Below, one piece after another: positions 20,901-31,302 of a stretch of DNA of 64,000 nucleotides (position 1 is its first letter; each line of letters opens with the position of its first letter). Source of the stretch: Symbiodinium kawagutii. Lineage: Eukaryota; Sar; Dinophyceae; Suessiales; Symbiodiniaceae. Below the pieces are notes generated by a model. That model was not told the DNA's origin and searched no databases. It was given only the letters and a program-made list of their open reading frames with translations. Location: contig VSDK01004339.1 of assembly GCA_009767595.1 (NCBI GenBank), positions 463,257-527,256 of the forward strand, in the 5' to 3' direction. The position numbers and the translations under genes are program-made.

Positions 20901-23900
20901 AGGCCAATGAGACCATTGGTTCTGTTCGATACTTCTCTGGCGAAGCGGAAGACGGGAAAGAGGACAAGCGTTGGAAGGTTTGGTGTACCAACAAGCTCTT
21001 AACCCTCGACAAACTCCCGGAAGCTTCAAGGGGTGCCTACATCTATACTTTGCTTTCTGGTAAGGCATTGGAATCAGTAGAACACCTCGAACCAGAGCAG
21101 TACCAGGTCAAGGGTGGTGACGCAGTTCTCTGGGGAATCCTTGACAAACGATTTCCTCAGAAAGATGAAGTTGATGAACTGGCTGAGACGCTAGGAGAAG
21201 TTTTCTCCTTGCGCATTCGCGAAGGAGAAACACTGAAATCCTGGATTGGTCGCTCACAAGAACTCTTTGAGCGATGCAAGCGGAAAACAAAGGTGGATTT
21301 TCCAGACCTCGCGAGAGGTTGGTTGACGCTGCATAGGAGCGGTCTCAATGAGGAACAGATCGCCATTGTGATTGCAAGGGCACGTGGCTCGCTCACCAGG
21401 GAGGCGATTTCCACGGCCTTGCGATCATGCTATCCTGACTTCGTGGGACCCAAGAAGCGTGCAGCCGCCTCAGTTGAAGAAGTCCTTCAAGTGGAGAGGA
21501 CTGACGATGAGGTCGCCATTGATGACGACGATTTCCAGGACGTTCAGGCCTTGCTGGAAGACCACACGACTGGAGATGCTGATGAGGAACCCTTCCACGA
21601 AGACGATGTTGCCGAGATCTTGGCAGCATCTTGGAAGGAGAAGAGACAAGAGCTGAACCGTCTCCAAAAGAATAGACAATTTGGACGAGCAAAGGAGGTT
21701 CGTCGCTCGTTCAGAGTGGAGGTGGAAGAACTCAAGGCAAAGACTCAGTGCCACAAGTGTGGCCTCACTGGCCACTGGGCAAAGGAATGCCCAAATCCAA
21801 AGGGCTCGTCCAACGGAAAGAGCAGCGGCAAATCGTCAGTGAAGACTACTACTGGTGCTGGTCTGCTTGAGGCAATGTCTCCTTCACTGGATTTCGTGGC
21901 GTCGGTGACGTCTCCAATGAGTCTGGTGGATCAAGTCCGTGCTCTTCGAGAACGAGCTCCTCAGTTTGATGTGGCTCTGGTATCGTCACCAGGGTGTGGA
22001 GTTTTGGATTCAGGCTGTGGTCGAACAATCGTGGGTGCTGCAACACTCCGTGAATTTCAGGTGCTATGGAAGCAACGTGGCATCGACATCCCCAAGGCGG
22101 TCGAGGAGGTTCACCAATTCCGTTTTGGCAACGGACAAGTTGAGACCTCAACGCAGGTGATTCCTATGCCTGTGTTGGTAGCTGGAAGACGAGGCATCAT
22201 TCGTGCTTCAGTGGTCCGAGGACATGCGCCACTGTTAGTATCAAGATCGGCCCTCAAGACCCTCGGTGCGGTTTTGGACTTCAAAGATGATCGTCTTCAG
22301 CTGTTTGGTCAGTCGATTCCTCTTCAAGTGAACCAGGCAGGACAGTACGTGCTCAACGTGCTGGATGACTCCCCTGCCGAGCAGAAGGATCCGCCAGCCA
22401 CGGTCGACCCAGAACCACCCATTGAAGCCTTTTCCATCGAACCAGAAGCAACGACACCCGAAGCCGAAGCATCCGATTCGCCAAAGGCCAGGGAACCAAG
22501 CCATGTATGGTTTCAAGAGAACACATGTGTAACCATCACACCATGTTTATCCCATGAGGGTCCCAAGTGGAAGCATGTTTGCCGTAGGATCGTTCGTGAT
22601 GCCGTAACTAAACAGGTTATTGCTGATCATTCCTTTCCTGCCGGCACCAACCAGAATCGCACAATGCATCCGCTAGGACCGAAGCCTCGAGATGTTGTAT
22701 CCGAGTTTCATTATCATGGTGATCTCATCAGGGGTAACTGTCATCCTGATCGTAGTTGGAACCCATCCATCAAGCAGGCCAGACGACTTCAAGCACAAGT
22801 CAAGACCTGCTTTGAGGTGTGCTCGTCTGAGTGGGTACCACCACAGGACCGATATTCTCTGACGGAAGTGTTCTCACCCCCAAGATTCACTCCAGAAGTC
22901 GAGGCAAGAGGTTCTCAGGCAAAGGCTTATGATCTCAAAACAGGTTTCGATTTCACAAAGAGTAAAGACCGTGATCGAGTAGAAGCAGACCTGAAGCAAC
23001 ATCGACCCGATCTACTCATCCTATGTCCTCCATGTACTCATGAAGGTGGCTGGTTTAACCTAAATGCTACCAAGTTAGAAAGATGGGAATATCTCCGAAT
23101 CAAGGCACGTAGTCGCAGCTTCATTCGCTGGTGTTGTAGGCTGTTCAAGATCCAAGTAGAGTTAGGAGGTAGAGTTGTGTTCGAGCATCCCACTGGTGCC
23201 CACACATGGACCTATCCCGAAGTCCGAAACCTCCTCCAGAGGTATACCACCGTCAAGCTGCATATGTGCAGGTACGACATGAAGCTGCCGGAGAGTGACA
23301 GACTGATACGCAAGAGCACTCGTCTCCTGGTGAGTGATCCCGCCATGAAGAGTCTTGGTTTGCTTTGCCCTGGACCTACTGATCCAAAGCACACACATCA
23401 TGATGTTGTCCAGGGGAGTGCACCAGGAGTGAAATCAGTTAGCACGTTTGCCGGCCAGTATCCCATCAAGTTTGTGAGAGCGGTTCTTGACCACATTCCA
23501 TGTTTTCATGTTGATCCGGTTTTCAGTGTCATTGAGGACCAAATGCCACATGAGATGTGGGACCAAGTTATAGAGGTAGCTGCAGTACAATCCGAGTCGC
23601 CTGAGACTCTGCTCCCCATCATCAAGAAGTTACACAAGAACTTGGGACATCCCCCAAATGCTGATTTGGTTCGTATTCTTCGTCATGGTCAAGCATCGGA
23701 GGCTGCCATCCAGGTGGCCAGGGATCTGTCCTGTGATTTCTGCAAGAGTCAGGCTAAGCCCGGAGTTCCGTTGCCAGCCCAGACACACCGTGTCTCCGAG
23801 TTCAACCATCAAATAGGGATAGATGTTAAACACCTACCAGGTTGGCTCCCCAACCAGCGCATCAAGGCGCTGAACATAGTGGATAGTGCAAGCAGTTTCC

Positions 23901-26900
23901 AACGGATCATTCCCTTTTTCCAGGTTGAAACCTCAACACTTCTCAGGCAGTTGTTGAATGATCACTGGATTGCCTGGGCTGGTCCACCCAAGGAGATAGT
24001 GCTAGATCCAGCGCCCACGAATCTGGGTGAGCCGTTCGCAGTGTCAAGCGAACTCCAAGGGACTCAGATTCGCCCCATCGCTGCAGGGGCTCACTGGCAG
24101 CTTGGCAAGGTCGAATCCCACGGAGGATGGTTCGCATATGTACTGGAGCGTATGATTGAAGCACATCAGCCCCAAAATAAAGAACAGTGGTTGGAATGCG
24201 TGATGCACACTCACATCAAAAATCAAGTGGTTCAAGTCCATGGTTACTCACCACATCAGTTTGTGTTTGGCAAAGGTGTTCACATTCCAGATGACCTCCT
24301 CAGTGAACCTCTCTCAGTAGTGCCAGCCACAGCATCCTTGACAGAGGAAGGCCTTGCTAGGACTCAAGCAATGCGAGTCACTGCCCGTACTGCCTTGGCA
24401 CAGCTCCAAGATAGCAAAGCTATGCGTAAGGCATTGCTAGCCCGTCCGAGGCGAGCTTTCGAGTTCCTTCCAGGTCAAGCAGTAGCGTATTGGAGAGACC
24501 AGAAATGGATTCATGGTAAGCTTCATCAAGGGGGTAGATGGTATGGTCCAGCTGTGGTGCTAGGAACTGTTGGCCGTAACCTTATCCTCATGCATAGGAA
24601 GCAACTCATTCGTTGCGCACCGGAACAAGCCCGACCATCTACCACTGAAGAGAAAGAGTTGATGACCATCCCAAATGCCGAGCTGATAGGTATCAAATCA
24701 CTAGTGGAACAAGGTCAGCTACAGAGCAAGAATTATGTTGATCTCATTCCACAATCGTATCCGCCCATGGAAGGAATTGACCAAGAAGCGGACAATCAAG
24801 CCGGAAATCGCATGCAAGAGACATCACCGTCTCCAGTGACCCAGCCACAAGAGCCCAGTGGAGAGGTTGCACCTCCTCCACTTGTCGAACCTCGACCAGA
24901 ACAGGATAAGCCGATGAATGATGCTGAGGACAAATCCCCAATGGTTGACTCTCCGGTTGATGAGACCATCACTGAAGCCAAACCATTGCCAGAACAAGCT
25001 GTTCCAGCAACATCATCATCGTCCTATGGTCCAGTTCGACGAAGAGTCACCGGAAAAGACGGTCCAATGTCGGTGTTCCGACCAGCCGCCATGCGACAGG
25101 ATGACTTCGTTGATGTCATGAGAGAAATAGTCCCCCAGCTAGTTGAACAAGTAGTGGTTCAGAACCCAGAAGCATCCTCGTCTGCAAAGCGACCAGTGTC
25201 AGAAGTGAGTTCGCCGAATGCTGAGATCACAGAGCCTGCCACGTCTCGAGCCCGAACTGAAGAGACGTTGAGTGTGCAAGATTGTCAAGACCTTGCATCC
25301 TTGTTTCAGGAAGTCCCACATGATGTGTTCATGGCAGAGTATCTCCGTAGAAAGATGAGTAAAGAACTTCACCATAGCAATAATCCACCTGAATTGCAAG
25401 TAAAGGTAGATGAAGGAAAAACCGCAGAGTGGCAGACTCTCCTTTCCAAGGAGAATGGTGTTCGGGTCCACTATGGCAAAGCAGCCGAAAGTCTCCGAAG
25501 GAAGTATCCAGATCGCTTCATTGGTAGTAGGTTTGTTCTCACCAGAAAACCCACCGATGAAGGAAAAGAAATCGATCCACAGGACCTGAGTACTTTCTCT
25601 GTGAAAGGCCGCTGGGTGCTCCAAGGGCACCTGGACCCAGACCTCCGGGTCAAAGCAGAGGAAGGTCTCTTGAAATCACCCACGTTGAGTCAGTTAGGAA
25701 GAACAACTGTGATGCAGGTGATAGCATCTCAAGGATGGACGTTACAGCTCGGAGACATTCGTGGAGCTTTCCTTGAAGCAGGTCCACTTGCGGACCGATA
25801 TCGCCCTCTGTTTGCTGAGCATCCACCAGGGGGTATCCCCAATTTGCCATCTTCTGCGTTGATTGAGATCACCGGAAACTTATACGGGGTTTGGTACAAG
25901 GAATTCAGCAGTTATGCTTCTTCTACTGGATGGGAACAATCAAAACTGGATCCATGTTTGTTTTGTTTACGACATGAGAACCAACTGGTGGGAATCCTTG
26001 GCATTCACGTCGATGACACAGCCATCGCTGGTGAAGGACCAGTGTTCGAGAAAGCCGTCACCGCACTTCGTACCCGCTTCCCGTTCCGGAAGTGGCGTGT
26101 AGGCGAAGGGGAATTTTGTGGAGCATGGTACAAACAGAAACCAAATGGGGAAATCCACATGAGCATGACCAGTTTTGTGGATAAGATCAGGCCAATCAAT
26201 GTTCCAAGAGGTGAATCGCCTAAGAATCCCCTGAATGCCTCACAGATCAAAGTTCTCCGTGCGGTAAATGGTTCACTGAATTGGTTGTCATCTCAATCCA
26301 GGCCAGACCTATCAGTTCAAACCAGTATTAGTCAACAATCGTTTCCAAATCCAACGATTGAAGATCTCCGTTGTGCCAACCAAGCAGTGAGGCGTGCCAA
26401 ACAGGAAAGAAATGTTGGCATCACCTTCGCACCAATCCCAGCCAAGGAATTGACAGTGGTTTGCCATTCGGATGCGGCATGGGCAAATCGAGGTCACCAC
26501 ACCCAAGCAGGATATGTCATTGCTTTCACACAGAGTAGTCTTCAAGATGGACATGAAGCAATGTGGTGCCCCGCAACTTGGCGTAGTTTCAGATTGAGTA
26601 GAGCAGTAAGTAGCACACTAGCCGCTGAAGCTCAGGCCATGTCAATTGCCTCTAGCACTGTCGAGTGGTTGTGCCTTCTCCTTTCAGAGATCCTAGACGG
26701 ACCACTGGATGTTGCACAGTGCCGAAAAGTGCTAGCCCGACGTCGTCCACTGCTAGTCACCGACTGCAAGAGCCTATACGATCACCTTCATAGCCCATCA
26801 TCACCGACGTCAATTGAGGACCGTCGGACATCGATCGACATCGTCATCATTAGAGAGAGTGTCCGTAACCTTATGGCTTACGTAAGATGGGTTCCAACAA

Positions 26901-27076
26901 ACAGGATGTTGGCAGATGGCCTAACGAAAGATAGTGGTGATCCAATTGATCTTCTACGTTCATGTTTAAAACGAAATCGCTATCAAATCTCCGATGAAGA
27001 TTCAGTGTTGGAGCACCAAGCTGCTGAAAAGCAGGAACGTTTGAAACGTAGAAATCAATCAAGTGCCCCAGAGTGA
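20813..27076 (+). CDS. Copia-type gag-pol polyprotein with methyltransferase-like region
   Basis: Open from 20813 with no ATG near the start; numbering here is from 21050. Upstream residues include GSVRYFSGEAEDGKEDKRWK (gag). Zinc knuckle CHKCGLTGHWAKEC near 234-247. Aspartic protease LDSGCGRTIV near 318. A PPCT...EHP region (about 600-760: LLILCPPCTHEGGWFNLN, VFEHPTGAHTWTYPEV) resembles a diverged cytosine-methyltransferase fold. Integrase: HKNLGH...CDFC zinc site near 861-897, then D (GIDVKH), D (VLDPAPTN), E (GKVESHGG). RT: GDIRGAF near 1570 and VDD in GIHVDDTAIAG near 1654. RNase H: CHSDAAW, AAEAQAM, VTDCKSLYDHL. It makes the proteins for copying and inserting the element. All catalytic residues appear present. 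The true translation start is unknown; it may need splicing or a non-AUG start. Confidence 0.92.
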   Translation: MCTRGAIWISLDAGNSGGSKECPIGVFREKANETIGSVRYFSGEAEDGKEDKRWKVWCTNKLLTLDKLPEASRGAYIYTLLSGKALESVEHLEPEQYQVKGGDAVLWGILDKRFPQKDEVDELAETLGEVFSLRIREGETLKSWIGRSQELFERCKRKTKVDFPDLARGWLTLHRSGLNEEQIAIVIARARGSLTREAISTALRSCYPDFVGPKKRAAASVEEVLQVERTDDEVAIDDDDFQDVQALLEDHTTGDADEEPFHEDDVAEILAASWKEKRQELNRLQKNRQFGRAKEVRRSFRVEVEELKAKTQCHKCGLTGHWAKECPNPKGSSNGKSSGKSSVKTTTGAGLLEAMSPSLDFVASVTSPMSLVDQVRALRERAPQFDVALVSSPGCGVLDSGCGRTIVGAATLREFQVLWKQRGIDIPKAVEEVHQFRFGNGQVETSTQVIPMPVLVAGRRGIIRASVVRGHAPLLVSRSALKTLGAVLDFKDDRLQLFGQSIPLQVNQAGQYVLNVLDDSPAEQKDPPATVDPEPPIEAFSIEPEATTPEAEASDSPKAREPSHVWFQENTCVTITPCLSHEGPKWKHVCRRIVRDAVTKQVIADHSFPAGTNQNRTMHPLGPKPRDVVSEFHYHGDLIRGNCHPDRSWNPSIKQARRLQAQVKTCFEVCSSEWVPPQDRYSLTEVFSPPRFTPEVEARGSQAKAYDLKTGFDFTKSKDRDRVEADLKQHRPDLLILCPPCTHEGGWFNLNATKLERWEYLRIKARSRSFIRWCCRLFKIQVELGGRVVFEHPTGAHTWTYPEVRNLLQRYTTVKLHMCRYDMKLPESDRLIRKSTRLLVSDPAMKSLGLLCPGPTDPKHTHHDVVQGSAPGVKSVSTFAGQYPIKFVRAVLDHIPCFHVDPVFSVIEDQMPHEMWDQVIEVAAVQSESPETLLPIIKKLHKNLGHPPNADLVRILRHGQASEAAIQVARDLSCDFCKSQAKPGVPLPAQTHRVSEFNHQIGIDVKHLPGWLPNQRIKALNIVDSASSFQRIIPFFQVETSTLLRQLLNDHWIAWAGPPKEIVLDPAPTNLGEPFAVSSELQGTQIRPIAAGAHWQLGKVESHGGWFAYVLERMIEAHQPQNKEQWLECVMHTHIKNQVVQVHGYSPHQFVFGKGVHIPDDLLSEPLSVVPATASLTEEGLARTQAMRVTARTALAQLQDSKAMRKALLARPRRAFEFLPGQAVAYWRDQKWIHGKLHQGGRWYGPAVVLGTVGRNLILMHRKQLIRCAPEQARPSTTEEKELMTIPNAELIGIKSLVEQGQLQSKNYVDLIPQSYPPMEGIDQEADNQAGNRMQETSPSPVTQPQEPSGEVAPPPLVEPRPEQDKPMNDAEDKSPMVDSPVDETITEAKPLPEQAVPATSSSSYGPVRRRVTGKDGPMSVFRPAAMRQDDFVDVMREIVPQLVEQVVVQNPEASSSAKRPVSEVSSPNAEITEPATSRARTEETLSVQDCQDLASLFQEVPHDVFMAEYLRRKMSKELHHSNNPPELQVKVDEGKTAEWQTLLSKENGVRVHYGKAAESLRRKYPDRFIGSRFVLTRKPTDEGKEIDPQDLSTFSVKGRWVLQGHLDPDLRVKAEEGLLKSPTLSQLGRTTVMQVIASQGWTLQLGDIRGAFLEAGPLADRYRPLFAEHPPGGIPNLPSSALIEITGNLYGVWYKEFSSYASSTGWEQSKLDPCLFCLRHENQLVGILGIHVDDTAIAGEGPVFEKAVTALRTRFPFRKWRVGEGEFCGAWYKQKPNGEIHMSMTSFVDKIRPINVPRGESPKNPLNASQIKVLRAVNGSLNWLSSQSRPDLSVQTSISQQSFPNPTIEDLRCANQAVRRAKQERNVGITFAPIPAKELTVVCHSDAAWANRGHHTQAGYVIAFTQSSLQDGHEAMWCPATWRSFRLSRAVSSTLAAEAQAMSIASSTVEWLCLLLSEILDGPLDVAQCRKVLARRRPLLVTDCKSLYDHLHSPSSPTSIEDRRTSIDIVIIRESVRNLMAYVRWVPTNRMLADGLTKDSGDPIDLLRSCLKRNRYQISDEDSVLEHQAAEKQERLKRRNQSSAPE

Positions 27077-27148
27077 ATTCATGCATTAGGTCTCCGTGTG
27101 ACACCATTTCAGTTTTGCAGTTCCCAGTTTTGCCATCACTGCTGAAAC

Positions 27149-27859
27149 ATGTGGGGTTTCCGCAGCAAGCCTTGCGATAGTAGAGTGAGATCAAAGTGTT
27201 TTTCTTCGAGTGTGCCTGTTCCCATGGCATCTTCCTCTCCTGAGCTGATGAATCAACTTCGTGCACTCCTTCGTACTGCACGAGATGAAGGTTCCTTGAA
27301 CGATCTCCTGCAGGAGATTGGACACCCGGATCACGATCCTGGCTTTGAGTTAATCCATGACAAGTCCCCAACACATGCCGATTATGGAGCCATGACCGAT
27401 GCTCCCAAGCGTCGTATGGGACGCACTCCGGAGGCCAATGCCTATGGTACTCGTATCATGGATGTGCCGCCTCCATCTGGTGGCTCAGGAACAGCTACAA
27501 GTGCACCAGCCAAGGAAGACTATCAGCTCCCAATTTCACCGACACCGACCAAGTCAGCTGCAGAGTGTGGAACCGATCTGCCCAGTGGAGTGTCCAGCTT
27601 CGAGGAGTGGGGAGACACTCTTCTCACTGTGGGAAAGTTCGGAAGTGCCAACTTGAGCTACTATGAGATGGCTGAGAGCAAGGATCCTGAGCACATCAAC
27701 TATGTCGGCTACATGATGGGTCTTCGTAACCGTATGGATCTGACTGGCCCTGTGAAGGACTTTGTTCGCTATCTGGTGTGTCGTAGCCAGAAGGCTTTGG
27801 CTGATGCGCCTCTCTTCGATGGTTCCGGTGTCCGTCGTCAGTTCAAGAAGAAAGGTTGA
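27149..27859 (+). CDS. Second ORF of the retroelement, unknown function
   Basis: 236 residues from the ATG at 27149, or 211 from the ATG at 27224 (MASSSPELMNQLRALLRTAR), which looks the better start. It lies 72 bp after the polyprotein stop and before the 3' repeat. There is a Ser/Pro/Thr-rich middle and a C-terminal block VSSFEEWGDTLLTVGKFGSA, NYVGYMMGLRNRMDLTGPVK, ending in basic RRQFKKKG. No domain recognised. It is likely specific to this element lineage. Confidence 0.75.
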   Translation: MWGFRSKPCDSRVRSKCFSSSVPVPMASSSPELMNQLRALLRTARDEGSLNDLLQEIGHPDHDPGFELIHDKSPTHADYGAMTDAPKRRMGRTPEANAYGTRIMDVPPPSGGSGTATSAPAKEDYQLPISPTPTKSAAECGTDLPSGVSSFEEWGDTLLTVGKFGSANLSYYEMAESKDPEHINYVGYMMGLRNRMDLTGPVKDFVRYLVCRSQKALADAPLFDGSGVRRQFKKKG

Positions 27860-27933
27860 ATTGCTGTTTAGCTATCAAGTCACCTCTCCATGCTCAGACA
27901 CAGTTCTTGAGCCGATTTTTAGATTTTGAGGAG

Positions 27934-28027
27934 TTGTGACTGTGCACGCGTGGTGCCATATGGATCTCGCTCGACGCAGGGAACTCTGGTGGTTCAAAAG
28001 AGTGCCCGATTGGTGTCTTTAGGGAAA
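27934..28027 (+). repeat. 3' copy of 94-bp terminal direct repeat, cut by assembly gap
   Basis: 93 of 94 bases match 20807-20900. It stops one base before the N gap, so the full repeat length cannot be seen. Confidence 0.9.
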
Positions 28028-28028
28028 G

Positions 28029-28038
28029 NNNNNNNNNN
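28029..28038. other. Assembly gap (10 N)
   Basis: Ten Ns, a conventional placeholder. The true distance is unknown, and unique sequence (AAGACGTTTGCTCCGCA) resumes before a TA run. Confidence 1.
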
Positions 28039-28132
28039 AAGACGTTTGCTCCGCAATATATATATATATAACCACATTTTTTTTGATAACCATAATTGTT
28101 TTGCAAAGAAAGACCTGTGGTAAGTCATATAG

Positions 28133-28240
28133 CGCCAGCCGCCAGGCCGCCCTGCAGAAGCTGGCGAAGACGGTCCCTGGTGGCGCGCCTGGCCTTCGTG
28201 GCCCGGAGCTGCTGCGCGAGGCGTGGCCATCGATGGCAGG
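28133..28240 (+). CDS. Candidate exon, very GC-rich
   Basis: After AG at 28131-28132 the frame reads ASRQAALQKLAKTVPGGAPG, LRGPELLREAWPSMA with nearly all third positions G/C. Donor GG|GTGATG at 28241. Strong coding bias but no recognised family. Confidence 0.6.
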
Positions 28241-29216
28241 GTGATGGGTCGCCGCTTGGTCGCCTGGATCCATGGAAGCTTGGCTAAGATTGGTTGATGA
28301 ATGATGATTAATGCTTATCAGTGATGGTTGATGAGGTTAATATATATATATATATATATATATATTAGCTAAGATTGGTTGAGATTTGTTTGAGATTGCT
28401 TGGCTGTTCGATGCATTTAGTGGCTAAGATTGGTGGCTGTTGGAGGAATTGATATTGGTTGATGTTGGGGGGCTGATATTGGTTGATGAATGCATTTAGT
28501 GGATAATATCAGCTGATGAATTGAGTGGATGATTGATGGACGGTTGATGATGGTTAATAGTTTATGTTTGATGCATTTAGTGGCTGATATTGGTCGATGA
28601 ACGCTTATAAGTAATGGTTGATAGTTAATCATTTGTGAATGGATGATTCATGGTCAACCTTTGGTTGATTGATGGACGATGAAGGGTGAGTTCATCTTCG
28701 TGAGGGGTGGATCATTAATATTGCTTAATGAGCAATGGTGAATATTGGTTATGAACGGTTATGAACGCTTGACAATAGGACTGGTGAATAATGTTTTACG
28801 TTTAATTTAATGTTGATGGCTTTGCAGGACAATAATCATATGTGTTAATTAGCGATAGCGATAATCGATGCGTATAGGCACCAAACTCAATACCAATGAT
28901 GGTAGATCATAGGTTGTCACAATTTATTTGTGGTCCTCGGTTGAGAGTGGTTGATGGTCAATCAATGGCTATTGCTGATAAGGCTGATAAGAGTTATTGG
29001 ACATGTTCAAACTTGGTTGACAATGTATGCAGGTTCAGAGGGGGTAATTAACCTTCAAATGGTTAATTCATAACCACATGAAAGGCCATACTGTAACAAC
29101 TTGTTTTTCCGATGGTAGGGAAAACTACTAAACCACTAGAACTTCGCAAAGGGTTGTCAAAGGGATCAATGGTCAATAGTGTTTGAAGATGGTCAACAAC
29201 AGTTTGTTGATGACTG
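28241..29216. repeat. TGGTTGATG-rich intron-like sequence
   Basis: Dense GGTTGATG/TGGTTAATG words, plus a TA array at 28339-28366. No exon seen. Confidence 0.7.
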
Positions 29217-29220
29217 GTAT

Positions 29221-29314
29221 GGCTATGGGTCAATATTAACCATCAATATTAAGCAGCAATAATCGGGAAAACAATGGTTGAGGAACCAGGGGTACAGGGT
29301 TTTGACCCACAGCT
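29221..29314. mobile_element. Family B inverted-repeat element
   Basis: GGCTATGGGTCAATATTAAC ... GGTTTTGACCCACAGCT with an exact 4-bp duplication GTAT on both sides. Confidence 0.9.
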
Positions 29315-29600
29315 GTATATGTAAAGATGGTTTTCATATGTTTTCATCCTAGGTCATAAGCAAGAGCAACAGGGAATGCCCACTAGTTAACAACAGGCAA
29401 CGTACACTCTGGTAAACTGATCTGGAAGCTACCGTTTCTAACAGATAAGCCAGTTCTTTCTATGGTCGACCAGCTATTTCTAATAGATAACAAGTTTTTT
29501 CTAATAGATAAGTCTGGAAATAGATAACCTATTTTCTACGCAACCAGGTACAGTCGTGCGTAGGCCCATGTAGGCCCCCAGCAGCTCCGCTCCGCTCCAG

Positions 29601-29732
29601 GCGCAGGACTTGCTTTCACGATTGGAAGCCGAAGATTTCCTCCGCGAGTTGGAGACCGAGGAGGACGGATCCCAGGGCCCTGGTTCAGCCGTGATCCCTG
29701 AAGGGTATCCGGCACCGGAGCTGGCTACCTGA
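29601..29732 (+). CDS. Candidate terminal exon, acidic
   Basis: Acceptor CCGCTCCAG, then AQDLLSRLEAEDFLRELETE, EDGSQGPGSAVIPEGYPAPE, LAT, stop. High third-position GC. A short amphipathic helix is likely at the start. Unrecognised. Confidence 0.6.
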   Translation, partial: AQDLLSRLEAEDFLRELETEEDGSQGPGSAVIPEGYPAPELAT

Positions 29733-29859
29733 GATTTCGTGAGACCCTGGAAATCTCTGATTAAGGTGTTGTACTCTGTGATTTAGGAAGTTGACGTAAT
29801 CACAGTGTGAAGTTAGCTGCTAGTGATGACTGGTGAGGCCATAGCTTTCTATACTATTT

Positions 29860-29950
29860 TCTTCCAGTGATCCAGTGAAGTATGAGAATATTCTTCCAGT
29901 GAAGTATGAGAAGTATAGGATTTCCAGTGATCCAGTGATCCAGTGAAGTG
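29860..29950. repeat. TTCCAGTGATCCAGTGAAGT short repeat cluster
   Basis: Repeated CTTCCAGTGAAGTATGAGAA and GATCCAGTGA words, two to four copies each. Confidence 0.8.
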
Positions 29951-30292
29951 TTGCTGCTGATCTTTGGCATAGCGCCGCAAGCCACTGGGACCCAGCTGCA
30001 GAGGGGACTCAGACATCACAGGTACCCTCTGGCAAGCTAAGCTCAAATCTCCAAATCCTAATTGTTCATAGGTAAATCATGATGAATGCTGGATTTGTTT
30101 CTTCCAGCTGAGTTTTACCAGAGTGTAGATCCTTGACTTTACAGCCTCTGCAAGATCAACTTTCCAGAGAGTCTTGATCTGGACGTCCACCTGAATATGG
30201 TTTGAGTCAGACTTTGCAGATGTTTGCATGGGTTTCCACACCACAGTAAATTCGCGTTGTTTAGTTGTTCATGAGTACCGCGTCATAGTTTT

Positions 30293-30402
30293 GGTGGTTT
30301 CTCGAAATAGAGGTACCCCCAAATCATTTTTTTTTTTAAATGTATACTTATAAAATGTTACAAACCAACCATTTTGGGGTCTCTTTATTTTGCGAAGCAC
30401 CC
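30293..30402. mobile_element. Family A element (copy 4, diverged)
   Basis: GGTGGTTTCTCGAAATAGAG ... TTTATTTTGCGAAGCACC. It ends 20 bp before a candidate exon. Confidence 0.75.
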
Positions 30403-30421
30403 CTTTTTGGTGGTTGACCAG

Positions 30422-30488
30422 CTTTCGGTTGATGCGAGGAGCGTGCGAAGCGCGCTGCAGGCACGTGGACCGTCGATGAAACCGCAGA
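30422..30488 (+). CDS. Candidate exon
   Basis: Acceptor GTTGACCAG, then LSVDARSVRSALQARGPSMK PQ with high third-position GC. The 3' end is uncertain. Confidence 0.45.
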
Positions 30489-31198
30489 TAGTCGGCAATA
30501 AAACGACTTGTATGAATCAGAGCATTGGTGACACAGTTGATACGTGTTGGTACCCGTTGGATTCAATCATTTGCGGGGTCGATTTGCACTCTATGTGATG
30601 CGTGATGCATCGGATTGGCACACAAGACTGAAACAAAAATTCGCTGCTGTGACTTGGGAGGCAAAAAGAAAGCGAAGAAAGCTCGTGCAAAAGCGAATCC
30701 TGGTACTGAAGCAGAATAATATTGCCATGTCTAAACATCCGGATACCGAGATTCAAGGCCTCTATCCTCTATTTTGTTGGGACCAGAAGTGCGTCCCCAT
30801 CTTGTGGTAGTCCTACATAGCGCCCAAAGACGCCCAAAGATCAACACCAAAATCTGTTCGGCGATCTTTTGCCTTTGGATATGTTTGGATGCTTCACTTG
30901 AAAACCTAATCACCACTACGTGGAAGCACCGGAATCTGAGGAATCAGCACTGGTCATCCACAAATTGCGAAACAGAGCTTTGAATCCCCGCCCACCAAGA
31001 AGCGCTGTCAATATCCAGGTGCCTATGATCATTTGTGGTTGGAGGGACGATCCAACAAAAATCTGCAAGTGAAATACCATGCGGTGAAGATCCAATCCAA
31101 GAAGGACCTCTCCTTTTGATGAGCATGCGCAAGTCTTGAGTTTTACTGAGTTTCAGACCCCACAACAGAAGTACCGACTAGCAGCAGCTTGACCTCAT

Positions 31199-31299
31199 TG
31201 TGTGATTCTCAAAACAGGGGACCCCCAAAATCATCTAACATTAGTGATTTTAGTAATAAGCTATCCATTTTGAGGGGTCCCTACTTTGAGAAACCATCT
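31199..31299. mobile_element. Family A element (copy 5)
   Basis: TGTGATTCTCAAAACAGGGG ... CTACTTTGAGAAACCATCT. The right end is within 4 bp of the acceptor of the next candidate exon. Confidence 0.8.
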
Positions 31300-31302
31300 A
31301 AG

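Larger units (their letters stand above)
20807..28028 (+). mobile_element. Ty1/copia-type retrotransposon, near intact
   Basis: A 7.2-kb unit: a 94-bp direct repeat at each end, one long gag-pol frame, and a second ORF. The domain order protease, integrase, RT, RNase H is that of Ty1/copia. The 5' end abuts a TA microsatellite, and another TA run follows the N gap on the 3' side (28057-28070), so it may have inserted into a TA array. The 3' end is broken by the N gap. No frameshifts or stops in 2 kb-scale coding sequence suggest a young copy. Confidence 0.85.

Noticed and set aside
20807..28028. Calling the 94-bp repeats full LTRs
   Set aside because: The 3' copy is cut by Ns and the 5' copy is already coding, so the LTR limits cannot be shown.
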